Assembly: GCA_002498525.1 (NCBI GenBank)
Contig: DAHR01000013.1
Span: forward strand, 194,334 to 201,367
Reading direction: 5' to 3'
Length of the DNA stretch: 7,034 nucleotides
Origin: Euryarchaeota archaeon UBA58
GTDB taxonomy: Archaea > Thermoplasmatota > Poseidoniia > Poseidoniales > Thalassarchaeaceae
A program made the position numbers and the translations under genes. Numbering within the stretch: position 1 is the first letter of the stretch; each line of letters starts with the position of its first letter. The notes under the pieces were generated by a model, which worked only from the letters and a program-made list of their open reading frames with translations, was not told the DNA's origin and ran no database searches. Of this stretch, positions 1 through 5,507 are shown piece after piece.

Positions 1-270
1 CCGAGTGGCAATCGAAGCCAGCAGATTCGGGAAGGCCTGTGGCTTGGCGGCGAGCACGACCAAGTCAGCGAAATCCATGACCTCGGACGAATCCGAAGCC
101 GACCTGACACCGAGATCGTCAACCAGTTCAGCGACCTTCTTCTCATCGAGGTCTGAGACTATCACATTCTGGCCAGAAGTCAGACCTCGCGCAAGAATAC
201 CACGCACCAGCGCGCCACCCATGTTACCCACACCGATGACACCGACACGTAACTCGCCCTCCTGCTCCAT
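1..270 (-). CDS. proC: Pyrroline-5-carboxylate reductase, N-terminal part (runs off left edge)
   Basis: Ninety codons are visible, from ATG at 270 to base 1, with no stop. The product would reduce 1-pyrroline-5-carboxylate to proline with NAD(P)H, the last step of proline synthesis, in the cytoplasm. The sequence shows a Rossmann dinucleotide fold: strand RVGVIGVGNMGG at residues 8-19 carries the GxGxMG loop, followed by a helix, then VIVSDLDEKK, whose acidic end of strand 2 is typical. The ADLVVLAAKPQAF stretch (about residues 69-81) is the hallmark ProC strand ending in KPQ. The catalytic and dimerisation C-terminal half lies outside the window. ATG 270 is preferred because an AT-rich box on the same strand at 297-291 lies about 24 bp upstream, which would fit a leaderless mRNA; a GTG at 300 is in frame and would add ten residues. 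It is divergent from dph2. Another 6-phosphogluconate-dehydrogenase-like reductase is possible but less likely given the KPQ motif. Confidence 0.85.
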   Translation of the reverse strand, partial: MEQEGELRVGVIGVGNMGGALVRGILARGLTSGQNVIVSDLDEKKVAELVDDLGVRSASDSSEVMDFADLVVLAAKPQAFPNLLASIATR

Positions 271-290
271 GGGCTCGTCGGCCAGCGCGT

Positions 291-298
291 CATATTTC
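291..298. promoter_or_regulatory. AT-rich box in the divergent proC/dph2 promoter
   Basis: The sequence CATATTTC is the only AT-rich octamer between the two genes upstream of base 324. On the minus strand it reads GAAATATG, about 24 bp ahead of the proC ATG, the spacing expected for an archaeal TATA box and a leaderless transcript. On the plus strand it is about 30 bp ahead of ATG 324, so it could also serve a longer form of dph2. The TATA assignment is inferred from spacing and composition only. Confidence 0.4.
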
Positions 299-339
299 AC
301 CCTCACCCGCCCACACGACAACAATGCAACCGCTCAAAT

Positions 340-364
340 ACCGAACGCCGGACGGCGAGTCGGT
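340..364. promoter_or_regulatory. Nested dyad just upstream of dph2 (operator or leader hairpin)
   Basis: Two 5-bp inverted repeats are nested: ACCGA (340-344) pairs with TCGGT (360-364), and inside it CGCCG (346-350) pairs with CGGCG (353-357), with only GA between the inner arms. It lies between a TATA-like CAAATA (335-340) and the preferred dph2 ATG at 372, so it would cover the transcription start. That is where a repressor site usually sits. As RNA it would form a stable short hairpin. If translation really starts at 324, the dyad is inside the coding region and may mean nothing. Confidence 0.35.
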
Positions 365-371
365 CAGAAGC

Positions 372-1481
372 ATGGACATGGAGCGTCACGACTTCCAACT
401 CGACGAGCTGGTCGAGCGAATCAAGGAGAATGATCACCGTCTGATCGCTCTGCAGGTTCCCGAGGGCTTGAAGATGCAAGCCCTTGAAATGATGGACAAA
501 ATCGAAGGTGATTCCGAGGCAAAGGTGATTCTGGCCGCAGACCCGTGTTATGGCGCCTGTGACTTGGTGCACGACAAGATGCGCATGATGGGCGTTGAGT
601 TGGTCGCTCACATGGGCCACAGCCAGATGAACATCGACTCCGGCATGCCAACCCACTTCATCCCCGTGACCTACGATGGAGACCCCGAAATCGACCCCGT
701 TCTACCGATACTCGCGCGCCACAAGGCGATTGCGGACGCTCGCGTCGTCGAGGCAGAATCCCCTATCGACCTGACGAATGAAGAAGCGCGCGAGCGTTTT
801 CTCGACGCAGTGGGCCGCGTCGCACCCCTCACTGGAACAAAATTGGGATTGGTCGGCTCGATTCAGCATCTGCACCTTCTGGAGGATTACAAGTCGCGTT
901 TGGAATCGGCAGGATTTGCAGTGACAATCCCCGTCGGCGGAGCTCGTTTGACCTTCCCTGGGCAGGTTCTGGGCTGCAATTATTCGGGCGATAACCCGTC
1001 GATCGGCCACTATCTCTTCCTCGGTTCGGGCGACTTCCACCCGATTGGCCTGGTCATGCACACCGGCAAACCCCTCGCTTTACTCGACCCCTACAACGGC
1101 GAAGCGGGCGAGATGTCTTTTGAGCGGATCGAGCGAATTCTGCGTCAACGAATGGGGCTGATCTTCAGCGTCGATGACGCGAAGATTTTTGGAATTCTGA
1201 TTGGCGAGAAGCCGGGTCAGATGCGTCGCAATCTGGCTCTTCGTTGTAAGCGGCTGCTCGAGAAACATGGCAAGAAGGGCTACCTTCTGGCCCTCGACCA
1301 CGTCGGTCCAGAGTTGATTGATTTCTATCCAGTCGATGCTTTCGTCAATACCGCCTGCCCGCGCATCGCCATCGATGATGCGGTGAAGTATGCCAAGCCA
1401 TTAATCACGCCTTTCGAGTTGGAGGTCGCACTGGGCGAGAAGCAGTGGGAGACCGGCTACCAATTCGACGAAATCCCCTAA
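372..1481 (+). CDS. dph2: 2-(3-amino-3-carboxypropyl)histidine synthase Dph2 (diphthamide biosynthesis)
   Basis: Dph2 carries out the first step of diphthamide synthesis: a noncanonical radical-SAM reaction in which a [4Fe-4S] cluster cleaves S-adenosylmethionine and moves its 3-amino-3-carboxypropyl group to a histidine of elongation factor aEF2. Archaeal Dph2 acts as a homodimer. All three family cluster cysteines are visible: in DPCYGACD (second Cys, about residue 63 from ATG 372), VLGCNY (about 202) and NTACPRIAIDD (about 329). An early PEGL motif and GHS near residue 83 also match. Length is 369 aa, slightly above the roughly 340 aa of Pyrococcus Dph2. ATG 372 is chosen because it puts PEGL near residue 30 as in relatives; ATG 324 is in frame and would add 16 residues with no clear family match, and ATG 378 is another option. 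It is divergent from proC and 89 bp ahead of orc1/cdc6. Confidence 0.95.
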   Translation: MDMERHDFQLDELVERIKENDHRLIALQVPEGLKMQALEMMDKIEGDSEAKVILAADPCYGACDLVHDKMRMMGVELVAHMGHSQMNIDSGMPTHFIPVTYDGDPEIDPVLPILARHKAIADARVVEAESPIDLTNEEARERFLDAVGRVAPLTGTKLGLVGSIQHLHLLEDYKSRLESAGFAVTIPVGGARLTFPGQVLGCNYSGDNPSIGHYLFLGSGDFHPIGLVMHTGKPLALLDPYNGEAGEMSFERIERILRQRMGLIFSVDDAKIFGILIGEKPGQMRRNLALRCKRLLEKHGKKGYLLALDHVGPELIDFYPVDAFVNTACPRIAIDDAVKYAKPLITPFELEVALGEKQWETGYQFDEIP

Positions 1482-1488
1482 TCTTCCT

Positions 1489-1526
1489 CGCGCGCGCGTT
1501 ACACATACGCGTGTATACGCGCACGC
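1489..1526. repeat. Alternating pyrimidine-purine tract containing an imperfect inverted repeat
   Basis: Bases 1489-1499 and 1500-1526 are two perfectly alternating pyrimidine-purine runs (11 and 27 nt) that meet at one phase slip (TT, 1499-1500); the first begins with five CG steps. Inside lies an inverted repeat: left arm GCGCGTTACAC (1494-1504), right arm GTGTATACGCGC (1511-1522), which pair over 11 bp with one bulged A and a 6-nt loop. It starts 7 bp after the dph2 stop and ends just before the TATA-like region of orc1/cdc6. It could be a Z-DNA-prone segment, a regulator site for orc1/cdc6, or part of a replication origin. There is no T tract to support a terminator. Confidence 0.55.
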
Positions 1527-1532
1527 TGCAGC

Positions 1533-1553
1533 AAATATCTCTAATAACGGTGA
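1533..1553 (+). promoter_or_regulatory. Probable orc1/cdc6 promoter with GGTGA site
   Basis: An AT-rich AAATATC (1533-1539) is followed by TAATAA (1542-1547) and GGTGA (1549-1553). AAATATC would place transcription start near 1561-1563, almost at the ATG at 1562. TAATAA would place it near 1571, giving a leaderless message for the ATG at 1571. The GGTGA is 17 nt from ATG 1571, too far for a normal ribosome binding site, but 8 nt from ATG 1562. Which box is used cannot be told from the sequence. Confidence 0.4.
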
Positions 1554-1561
1554 GAGCACGA

Positions 1562-1570
1562 ATGCAGTGA
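1562..1570 (+). other. Two-codon mini-ORF abutting the orc1/cdc6 start
   Basis: The bases ATG CAG TGA form a start, one sense codon and a stop, immediately followed by the ATG at 1571. A GGTGA lies 8 nt before the mini-ORF. Termination at this stop would leave the ribosome on the true start, which would couple or damp translation of the initiator. This is a reading of the arrangement only; such short ORFs also occur by chance. Confidence 0.2.
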
Positions 1571-2746
1571 ATGGCAGGATACATCGACCGCATCGGAGCG
1601 GGCAAAGTACTACTCGACAAGGGTCCCCTGTCGTACGACTGGATCCCTCCTGCTCTCATCGGTCGTGACGATGAACTCGCCGACATGGCTGCGATCTTCT
1701 CTCAGATGGAGAATCAATACACCAGTTGCCAAGCAGTGATCCTCGGGCCGGTCGGCTCGGGCAAGACCGTCCTGACCCAGCGTTTCGGCGACGACATCAG
1801 ACAGCATCTCGAAGGTCGTCGACACATCATCTTCGCCCACGTCAATTGCCGGAATCACCCCACGGGCTCGCAGGTTCTGCAGCAGATCGCCCTCGCACTC
1901 GACCCTGGCCATCCCGAGCGCGGTTTCAGCTCCGGCGAGATCATCCAATCGATTCGCCGCAACCTGAGCACCCACAACGCCCACCTGCTGCTCATCCTCG
2001 ACGAGGTCGATGTCCTGATTCTCAGAGACTCCTCGGACCTGATCTACAAATTGCTGCGCATCGACGAGGGGCAGGAATGGTCCGGCTCTCTCTCATTGAT
2101 TCTGGTCAGTCAGAACCAGACTCTGCTGAAACTCTTCGAGCCGGCCATCATCTCGCGGCTCGGCCAATCAAATGTCATCGAACTCGCAGCCTACGACGAA
2201 GTGACCCTGACCGGCATCGCGCGCCAGCGTGCTGATGTCGCCTGCAGAACAGGATCTGTCGGCGACGAGACTCTCGCCAAGATCGGCCGTTTCTCTGGCG
2301 AGAGCGGCGATGCACGCCACGCCATCGAATTGCTCGACGCGGCCATCCGTCGGGCCGAGAAAGCCGGCCGCGGCGACGTCCTGCCAGAAGACGTGCGAGT
2401 CAGCACACTGCGCCAGGCAGCCTTCGAGCCGAGTCAGATCGACGTCCTCTCGAAGCACCAGAAACTGGTCTTGCTGGGAATCTGTCGCCGCCTCAAGAAG
2501 GCCGACCATATCTCGAGCGGCGACGCGCAGAAACTGTACAATCTCGTCTGCGAGGAATTCGGCTTCAAACCGCGCAGTTACACCACCTTCTGGAAGCACC
2601 TGAAAGCACTGGAGGTCGAAGGCCTCATCGATACTCGAACCACCAAGGCCAACGTCGGACGCGGCCGAACAAGACACATCACCATGACGAATACCCTGCC
2701 AGCGAGCCTCGAGAGCAGAATCGAAAGAGAGATGCTGCGCGGCTGA
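1571..2746 (+). CDS. cdc6: Orc1/Cdc6 family replication initiator (AAA+ ATPase)
   Basis: This is the archaeal initiator that binds origin repeats and helps load the MCM helicase. At 391 aa it is the usual family length. The AAA+ domain shows Walker A GPVGSGKT (residues 59-66), Walker B LLILDEVD (140-147) with the Asp-Glu pair, a sensor-1 segment VSQNQ (179-183), an ISR box (194-196) and sensor-2 GDAR (246-249). The C-terminal third, from about residue 290, is the DNA-binding winged helix; its wing carries the basic GRGRTR (363-368) typical of archaeal Orc1/Cdc6. Sensor 1 reads SQN where many relatives have SN followed by a different residue, a mild variation. All catalytic residues look intact, so an active ATPase is expected. 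The ATG at 1571 begins MAGYIDRIGAGK; no better start is seen upstream. The gene sits alone between dph2 and rps6e. Origins often adjoin this gene in archaea, but no origin-box repeats were recognised here. Confidence 0.96.
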   Translation: MAGYIDRIGAGKVLLDKGPLSYDWIPPALIGRDDELADMAAIFSQMENQYTSCQAVILGPVGSGKTVLTQRFGDDIRQHLEGRRHIIFAHVNCRNHPTGSQVLQQIALALDPGHPERGFSSGEIIQSIRRNLSTHNAHLLLILDEVDVLILRDSSDLIYKLLRIDEGQEWSGSLSLILVSQNQTLLKLFEPAIISRLGQSNVIELAAYDEVTLTGIARQRADVACRTGSVGDETLAKIGRFSGESGDARHAIELLDAAIRRAEKAGRGDVLPEDVRVSTLRQAAFEPSQIDVLSKHQKLVLLGICRRLKKADHISSGDAQKLYNLVCEEFGFKPRSYTTFWKHLKALEVEGLIDTRTTKANVGRGRTRHITMTNTLPASLESRIEREMLRG

Positions 2747-2750
2747 ACAC

Positions 2751-2763
2751 TCACCGTAGGTGA
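2751..2763. repeat. Short perfect inverted repeat between cdc6 and rps6e
   Basis: TCACC (2751-2755) and GGTGA (2759-2763) are perfect inverted 5-mers around GTA. The element lies 5 bp after the cdc6 stop and about 13 bp before the rps6e TATA box. It might be an operator or a small hairpin; there is no T tract after it, so it does not look like a terminator. A 5-bp dyad can easily arise by chance. Confidence 0.25.
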
Positions 2764-2775
2764 TTCCGAACCGCT

Positions 2776-2817
2776 CTTATAGAAGGCGTATGTCGCATGA
2801 GCCGTTCAGGTGATGTC
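2776..2817 (+). promoter_or_regulatory. Promoter and ribosome binding site of the rps6e operon
   Basis: CTTATAGA (2776-2783) is a good archaeal TATA box; transcription would begin about 25 bp on, near 2802-2806. The short leader then carries GGTGA (2809-2813), a perfect match to the archaeal 16S tail, ending 4 nt before ATG 2818. This decides the rps6e start: the in-frame ATG at 2797 would lie upstream of, or right at, the predicted transcript start and has no such site. Confidence 0.6.
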
Positions 2818-3315
2818 ATGGCAGGTAAGGAACAGGGCTTCAAAGCGGTGATCAACGACACCAACCCCAAGTCGAACGGACGTTCGTATTCAACGGATAT
2901 CACAGGTTCGAACTACAACCATTTCCTCGGCAAGAGCATCGGTGACGCAGTAGACGGCATGTTCATCGGAGAGGGCGATCAGAGTCTTTCTGGCTACAAA
3001 TTGCAAATCACTGGCGGCTCGGATGTCACCGGTCGCCCAATGCGACCTGACCTCGACGGAAGCGGTGTGAAATCGGTCCTCGTCTCGCCTGGAGTCGGCT
3101 ACAAAGGCAAGCGCTACGTGAAGAAGAACGCGCAAGTCTATCGCTACAAGTATCAAGGAATCCGCAGGCGTCGAAACCTGCGTGGAAACGTCATCAGTCA
3201 GGATACCCGCCAGATCAATCTGAAGGTCGTAAAGGCGGGGAAGCGCTCCCTGCCCGTACTCTTCGGTCTCGAGGAAGAGGCCGCTGCCGAAACGCCCTCC
3301 GATGAAGAGGAGTGA
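2818..3315 (+). CDS. rps6e: 30S ribosomal protein S6e
   Basis: S6e is a small-subunit ribosomal protein shared by archaea and eukaryotes. Recognition comes from the run YKLQITGGSDVTGRPMRPDL (residues 60-79) and from RRRRNLRGNVISQDTRQINL further on, both core S6e signatures. The start is ATG 2818, set by its GGTGA site; the product is 165 aa, longer than the roughly 125-135 aa I recall for most archaeal homologues. Two parts explain the excess: an insert rich in Lys, Arg and Tyr between GVGYKG and GIRRRR (about 11 residues beyond the usual linker), and an acidic tail ending PSDEEE. The N-terminus is also a little extended around YSTDITGSNYNHFLG. The last four bases overlap the aIF2-gamma start, so the two are probably cotranscribed and translationally coupled. 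Confidence 0.96.
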   Translation: MAGKEQGFKAVINDTNPKSNGRSYSTDITGSNYNHFLGKSIGDAVDGMFIGEGDQSLSGYKLQITGGSDVTGRPMRPDLDGSGVKSVLVSPGVGYKGKRYVKKNAQVYRYKYQGIRRRRNLRGNVISQDTRQINLKVVKAGKRSLPVLFGLEEEAAAETPSDEEE

Positions 3316-4577
3316 AGCGGCAGGAGTTGATGAGTCTGGCAAGTCAGCTCCCTCGTCAACCCGAAGTCAACATCGGCATGGTCGGTCACGTCGACCACGG
3401 CAAAACCACTCTCACACGTGCTCTCTCGGGCGTCTGGACCGACACCCACTCAGAAGAAAGGAAGCGCGGAATCAGCATCAAACTCGGCTATGCCGACACC
3501 GCCTTCTACAAGACGAAGAAGGGCGAATTCTACCCTAAGGACAAGCATCCTGCTGGCAAGGAAAACGAGCCTAAGGAATTGCTTCGAGTCGTCTCTTTCG
3601 TCGATGCTCCAGGTCACGAGACGCTAATGGCGGTAATGATCTCAGGCTCGTCGATAATGGACGGAGCTCTGTTGTTGATTTCTGCTACCGAGAAATGTCC
3701 GCAGACACAGACTCGTGAGCACCTGGCTGCGTTACAGATCGCAGGGATTTCGAATGTCGTCGTGGTGCAGAACAAGATAGATCTGGTGACACGCGAACGG
3801 GCTGTAGATTCTTGGAACGAGATCAAAGAATTCGTCGCGGGCACTGTCGCTGATGGGGCCCCGATCATCCCAATCTCGGCTCATCACGATGTCAATCTCG
3901 ATGTTCTGATTCAGGCGATTGAGGAGACGATTCCCACCCCTGACCATGGCAAGGAGGGGCAGGCGCTGATGTATGTGGCGCGCTCCTTCGATGTCAATCG
4001 ACCCGGTACGCGGCCGGCGAAGTTGCAGGGTGGAATCATAGGTGGCTCGGTGGTGAAGGGAAAATTCACTGTCGGAGATTCGATTCTGATTGCGCCGGGC
4101 CGAAGAATCACTGCGGGCAACAAGACTCGATGGGAACCGATCGAGACCACCATCGAGAGCGTTCAGGGTGGCGGTTTGTCGCTTGAGTCCATCCATGCTG
4201 GTGGGCTTTGTGGAATCGCTACGCCGATGGACCCCGTCGTCACCAAGGCTGACGATCTGTCCGGACAGGTGATGGCTCGAATCGGTGAATTGCCGCCTAT
4301 CTGGGAGGAGTTCAATCTAGACTTGGATCTGCTTGAGAACATGGTCACGAGTGGCGAGGACAATCCCGAGCAGGTTCGTCCTCTGCAACCTAATGAGATG
4401 CTGATGGTCAATTCGGCAACTGCTACGAGTGTCGGTCAAGTCAGCGCGATCAAGGCGAAAAAGGCGACACTACGCCTCCGGTTACCTATCTGCGCGCCCG
4501 CGGGAAGTCGCATCACACTCTCCCGCCGTGTCGGTACGCGCTGGCGGCTGATTGGACACGGCACCATCACGGGGTGA
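3312..4577 (+). CDS. eif2g: Translation initiation factor aIF2 subunit gamma (GTPase)
   Basis: aIF2-gamma is the GTP-binding core of the factor that brings initiator Met-tRNA to the 30S subunit. The G motifs are all visible: G1 GHVDHGKT (residues 25-32), switch 1 around GISIKLGY (53-60), G3 DAPGH (98-102), G4 NKID (154-157) and G5 SAH (189-191). Beta-barrel domains II and III follow, with RSFDVNRPGT (224-233), GGIIGGSV (240-247), TKADDLSGQV (311-320) and a C-terminal RWRLIGHG (410-417). Length, 421 aa, is normal. The segment where many homologues carry a four-cysteine zinc knuckle, here about residues 63-92, is lysine-rich and has no cysteine. Start: GTG 3312 gives a 4-nt GTGA overlap with rps6e; ATG 3330, with AGGAG three bases upstream, is a real alternative that would remove six residues. 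It is followed directly by the PIN gene. Confidence 0.97.
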   Translation: MKRQELMSLASQLPRQPEVNIGMVGHVDHGKTTLTRALSGVWTDTHSEERKRGISIKLGYADTAFYKTKKGEFYPKDKHPAGKENEPKELLRVVSFVDAPGHETLMAVMISGSSIMDGALLLISATEKCPQTQTREHLAALQIAGISNVVVVQNKIDLVTRERAVDSWNEIKEFVAGTVADGAPIIPISAHHDVNLDVLIQAIEETIPTPDHGKEGQALMYVARSFDVNRPGTRPAKLQGGIIGGSVVKGKFTVGDSILIAPGRRITAGNKTRWEPIETTIESVQGGGLSLESIHAGGLCGIATPMDPVVTKADDLSGQVMARIGELPPIWEEFNLDLDLLENMVTSGEDNPEQVRPLQPNEMLMVNSATATSVGQVSAIKAKKATLRLRLPICAPAGSRITLSRRVGTRWRLIGHGTITG

Positions 4578-4581
4578 GCCG

Positions 4582-4950
4582 TTGAGCAGCGTCCTTGTCG
4601 ACGCCTGCGGTTGGATCGCTCTGGTCGATGCTCGGCTGAATCTCGATTCGGCGATGGCTGAAGTCGCTGGTGCGCCGAGGCTCATCGTCCTCGATGCGGT
4701 TCAGGCTGAACTCGACAGAGTCGCGGGGCAGCGTGGTGGGATGTTGCTCGATCTGTTGGCGAGGCGCTCGGAATCGATGGCTGATCTCGATGGCCTCAGG
4801 CATTCGGATGACATGCTGGTCGAATTGTCTGGCTCGAATGGCTGGCCGGTTCTGACCGTCGACCGCCGTCTCAAGGAGAGATTGATCGGTGCTGGTGGCT
4901 CGTACATCGAGGTCACGGGGCAACGGATTCTACGGCACGTCCAGAGTTGA
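4582..4950 (+). CDS. PIN-domain protein, Fcf1-like (putative ribonuclease)
   Basis: A 122-aa single PIN domain. PIN proteins are metal-dependent ribonucleases with a cluster of acidic residues; candidates here are D7 (VLVDA), E43 (QAELD), D76/D77 (HSDDM) and D94 (LTVDRRL), spaced as in the family. The archaeal Fcf1-like group, related to the eukaryotic rRNA-processing factor, is often encoded just after aIF2-gamma, as here; the role in rRNA or mRNA processing is inferred from that. A toxin of the VapC type is less likely since no antitoxin gene is adjacent. The start is TTG 4582: GGTGA (4573-4577), which overlaps the aIF2-gamma stop, ends 4 nt before it, the same spacing as for rps6e. A TTG at 4552 is in frame but lies inside aIF2-gamma and has no such site. 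Confidence 0.82.
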   Translation: MSSVLVDACGWIALVDARLNLDSAMAEVAGAPRLIVLDAVQAELDRVAGQRGGMLLDLLARRSESMADLDGLRHSDDMLVELSGSNGWPVLTVDRRLKERLIGAGGSYIEVTGQRILRHVQS

Positions 4951-4959
4951 TTCGGGAAC

Positions 4960-5439
4960 GTGAAAATCGCCCCGCTGAAGGTCTATCTCAATACTTTCGT
5001 CCTTGAAATCGGATGGGTCGTCTATAACTTCAAGGTCAGAAGAAATACCGCATCTTTCATGGAAAAATTTGATCGTATGATCTTGCTGACCAAATTGACA
5101 CTTGCAATATGGGTAATCTGGCTTCTTTCTTCTTTTGAGACACTATTCCTGAATTTAACGCCAGAAAAATATGATCATCTACCATTGATTGTCTGGCTCA
5201 TATCGTTTGTAGGTGTGATAATAACCTCGGTCATTTTTCTCAGAGAAAATAAGAAATATCAATCTGAATTTGCTGAAACATGCTCGTTTGAAGGATGTGA
5301 GAACAAGGCGAACATCCCCTCTAACAAAGAGCTATGCACAAAACATGACGAGACTCACAAAACAAATCTTCGAAGGAGCCGGTTGAGTGTAATTCCTTTA
5401 ATCATCTTCATGATTTATTGGTTCTTTTTTCGATTTTGA
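4960..5439 (+). CDS. Three-helix membrane protein with a Cys/His knuckle, AT-rich
   Basis: I do not recognise this gene. From GTG 4960 it encodes 159 aa. Hydrophobic segments lie near residues 41-64, 73-95 and 142-158. Between the second and third is a loop with C108-x4-C113-x12-C126-x2-H129, and H133 nearby, resembling small zinc knuckles of the CxxxGC...CxxH type. Basic residues flank this loop (RENKK, LRRSR), placing it in the cytoplasm with the N-terminus also inside. It begins 9 bp after the PIN stop without a strong ribosome binding site. Base use changes within the ORF: the first 33 codons have mostly G or C at the third position, as in the neighbours, then the sequence turns AT-rich (22 of 60 bases G+C at 5101-5160 against 34 of 60 at 4801-4860). 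An internal ATG at 5059, with CTATAAC at 5022-5028 about 34 bp upstream, could be the true start of a recently acquired gene. The 3' end falls in homopolymers and may be frameshifted. Confidence 0.65.
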   Translation: MKIAPLKVYLNTFVLEIGWVVYNFKVRRNTASFMEKFDRMILLTKLTLAIWVIWLLSSFETLFLNLTPEKYDHLPLIVWLISFVGVIITSVIFLRENKKYQSEFAETCSFEGCENKANIPSNKELCTKHDETHKTNLRRSRLSVIPLIIFMIYWFFFRF

Positions 5440-5450
5440 AAAAAAAAAAA
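5422..5450. terminator. Bidirectional oligo-T/oligo-A terminator region
   Basis: On the plus strand TTC, six T (5425-5430), CGA and four T (5434-5437) form a T-rich stretch at the very end of the membrane gene. It is followed by twelve A (5439-5450), which on the minus strand is a T12 tract 58 bp beyond the DUF357 stop. Archaeal RNA polymerase terminates on such T tracts, so convergent transcripts probably both end here. No clear hairpin accompanies them. Confidence 0.55.
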
Positions 5451-5507
5451 TTGTGGCTGAAGAATTTCGTGATGAAGATGATTGGGGACTTAATGCATTG
5501 GCGGTAA

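Noticed and set aside
5..433. Plus-strand open frame opposite proC
   Set aside because: The opposite strand gives a clear ProC nucleotide-binding domain; the plus-frame product is a Ser/Thr/Pro-rich shadow that also runs into dph2.
1494..1522. Intrinsic terminator of dph2
   Set aside because: The inverted repeat is strong enough to form a hairpin, but no T tract follows it on the plus strand.
1482..1570. Canonical archaeal origin-box repeats beside orc1/cdc6
   Set aside because: No repeated G-rich boxes of the known kind are visible here or in 2747-2817; only the alternating tract and one inverted repeat, which alone do not prove an origin.
1726..2677. Long open frames on both strands overlapping orc1/cdc6 (1726-2235 plus, 2168-2677 minus)
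   Set aside because: They lie wholly within a well-supported AAA+ gene and are rich in Arg, Ser and Pro or lack any family signature, as expected of shadow frames in GC-rich coding DNA.
4582..4950. VapC toxin of a toxin-antitoxin pair
   Set aside because: No antitoxin-like gene is adjacent; the gene after aIF2-gamma is typically the Fcf1-like PIN protein.
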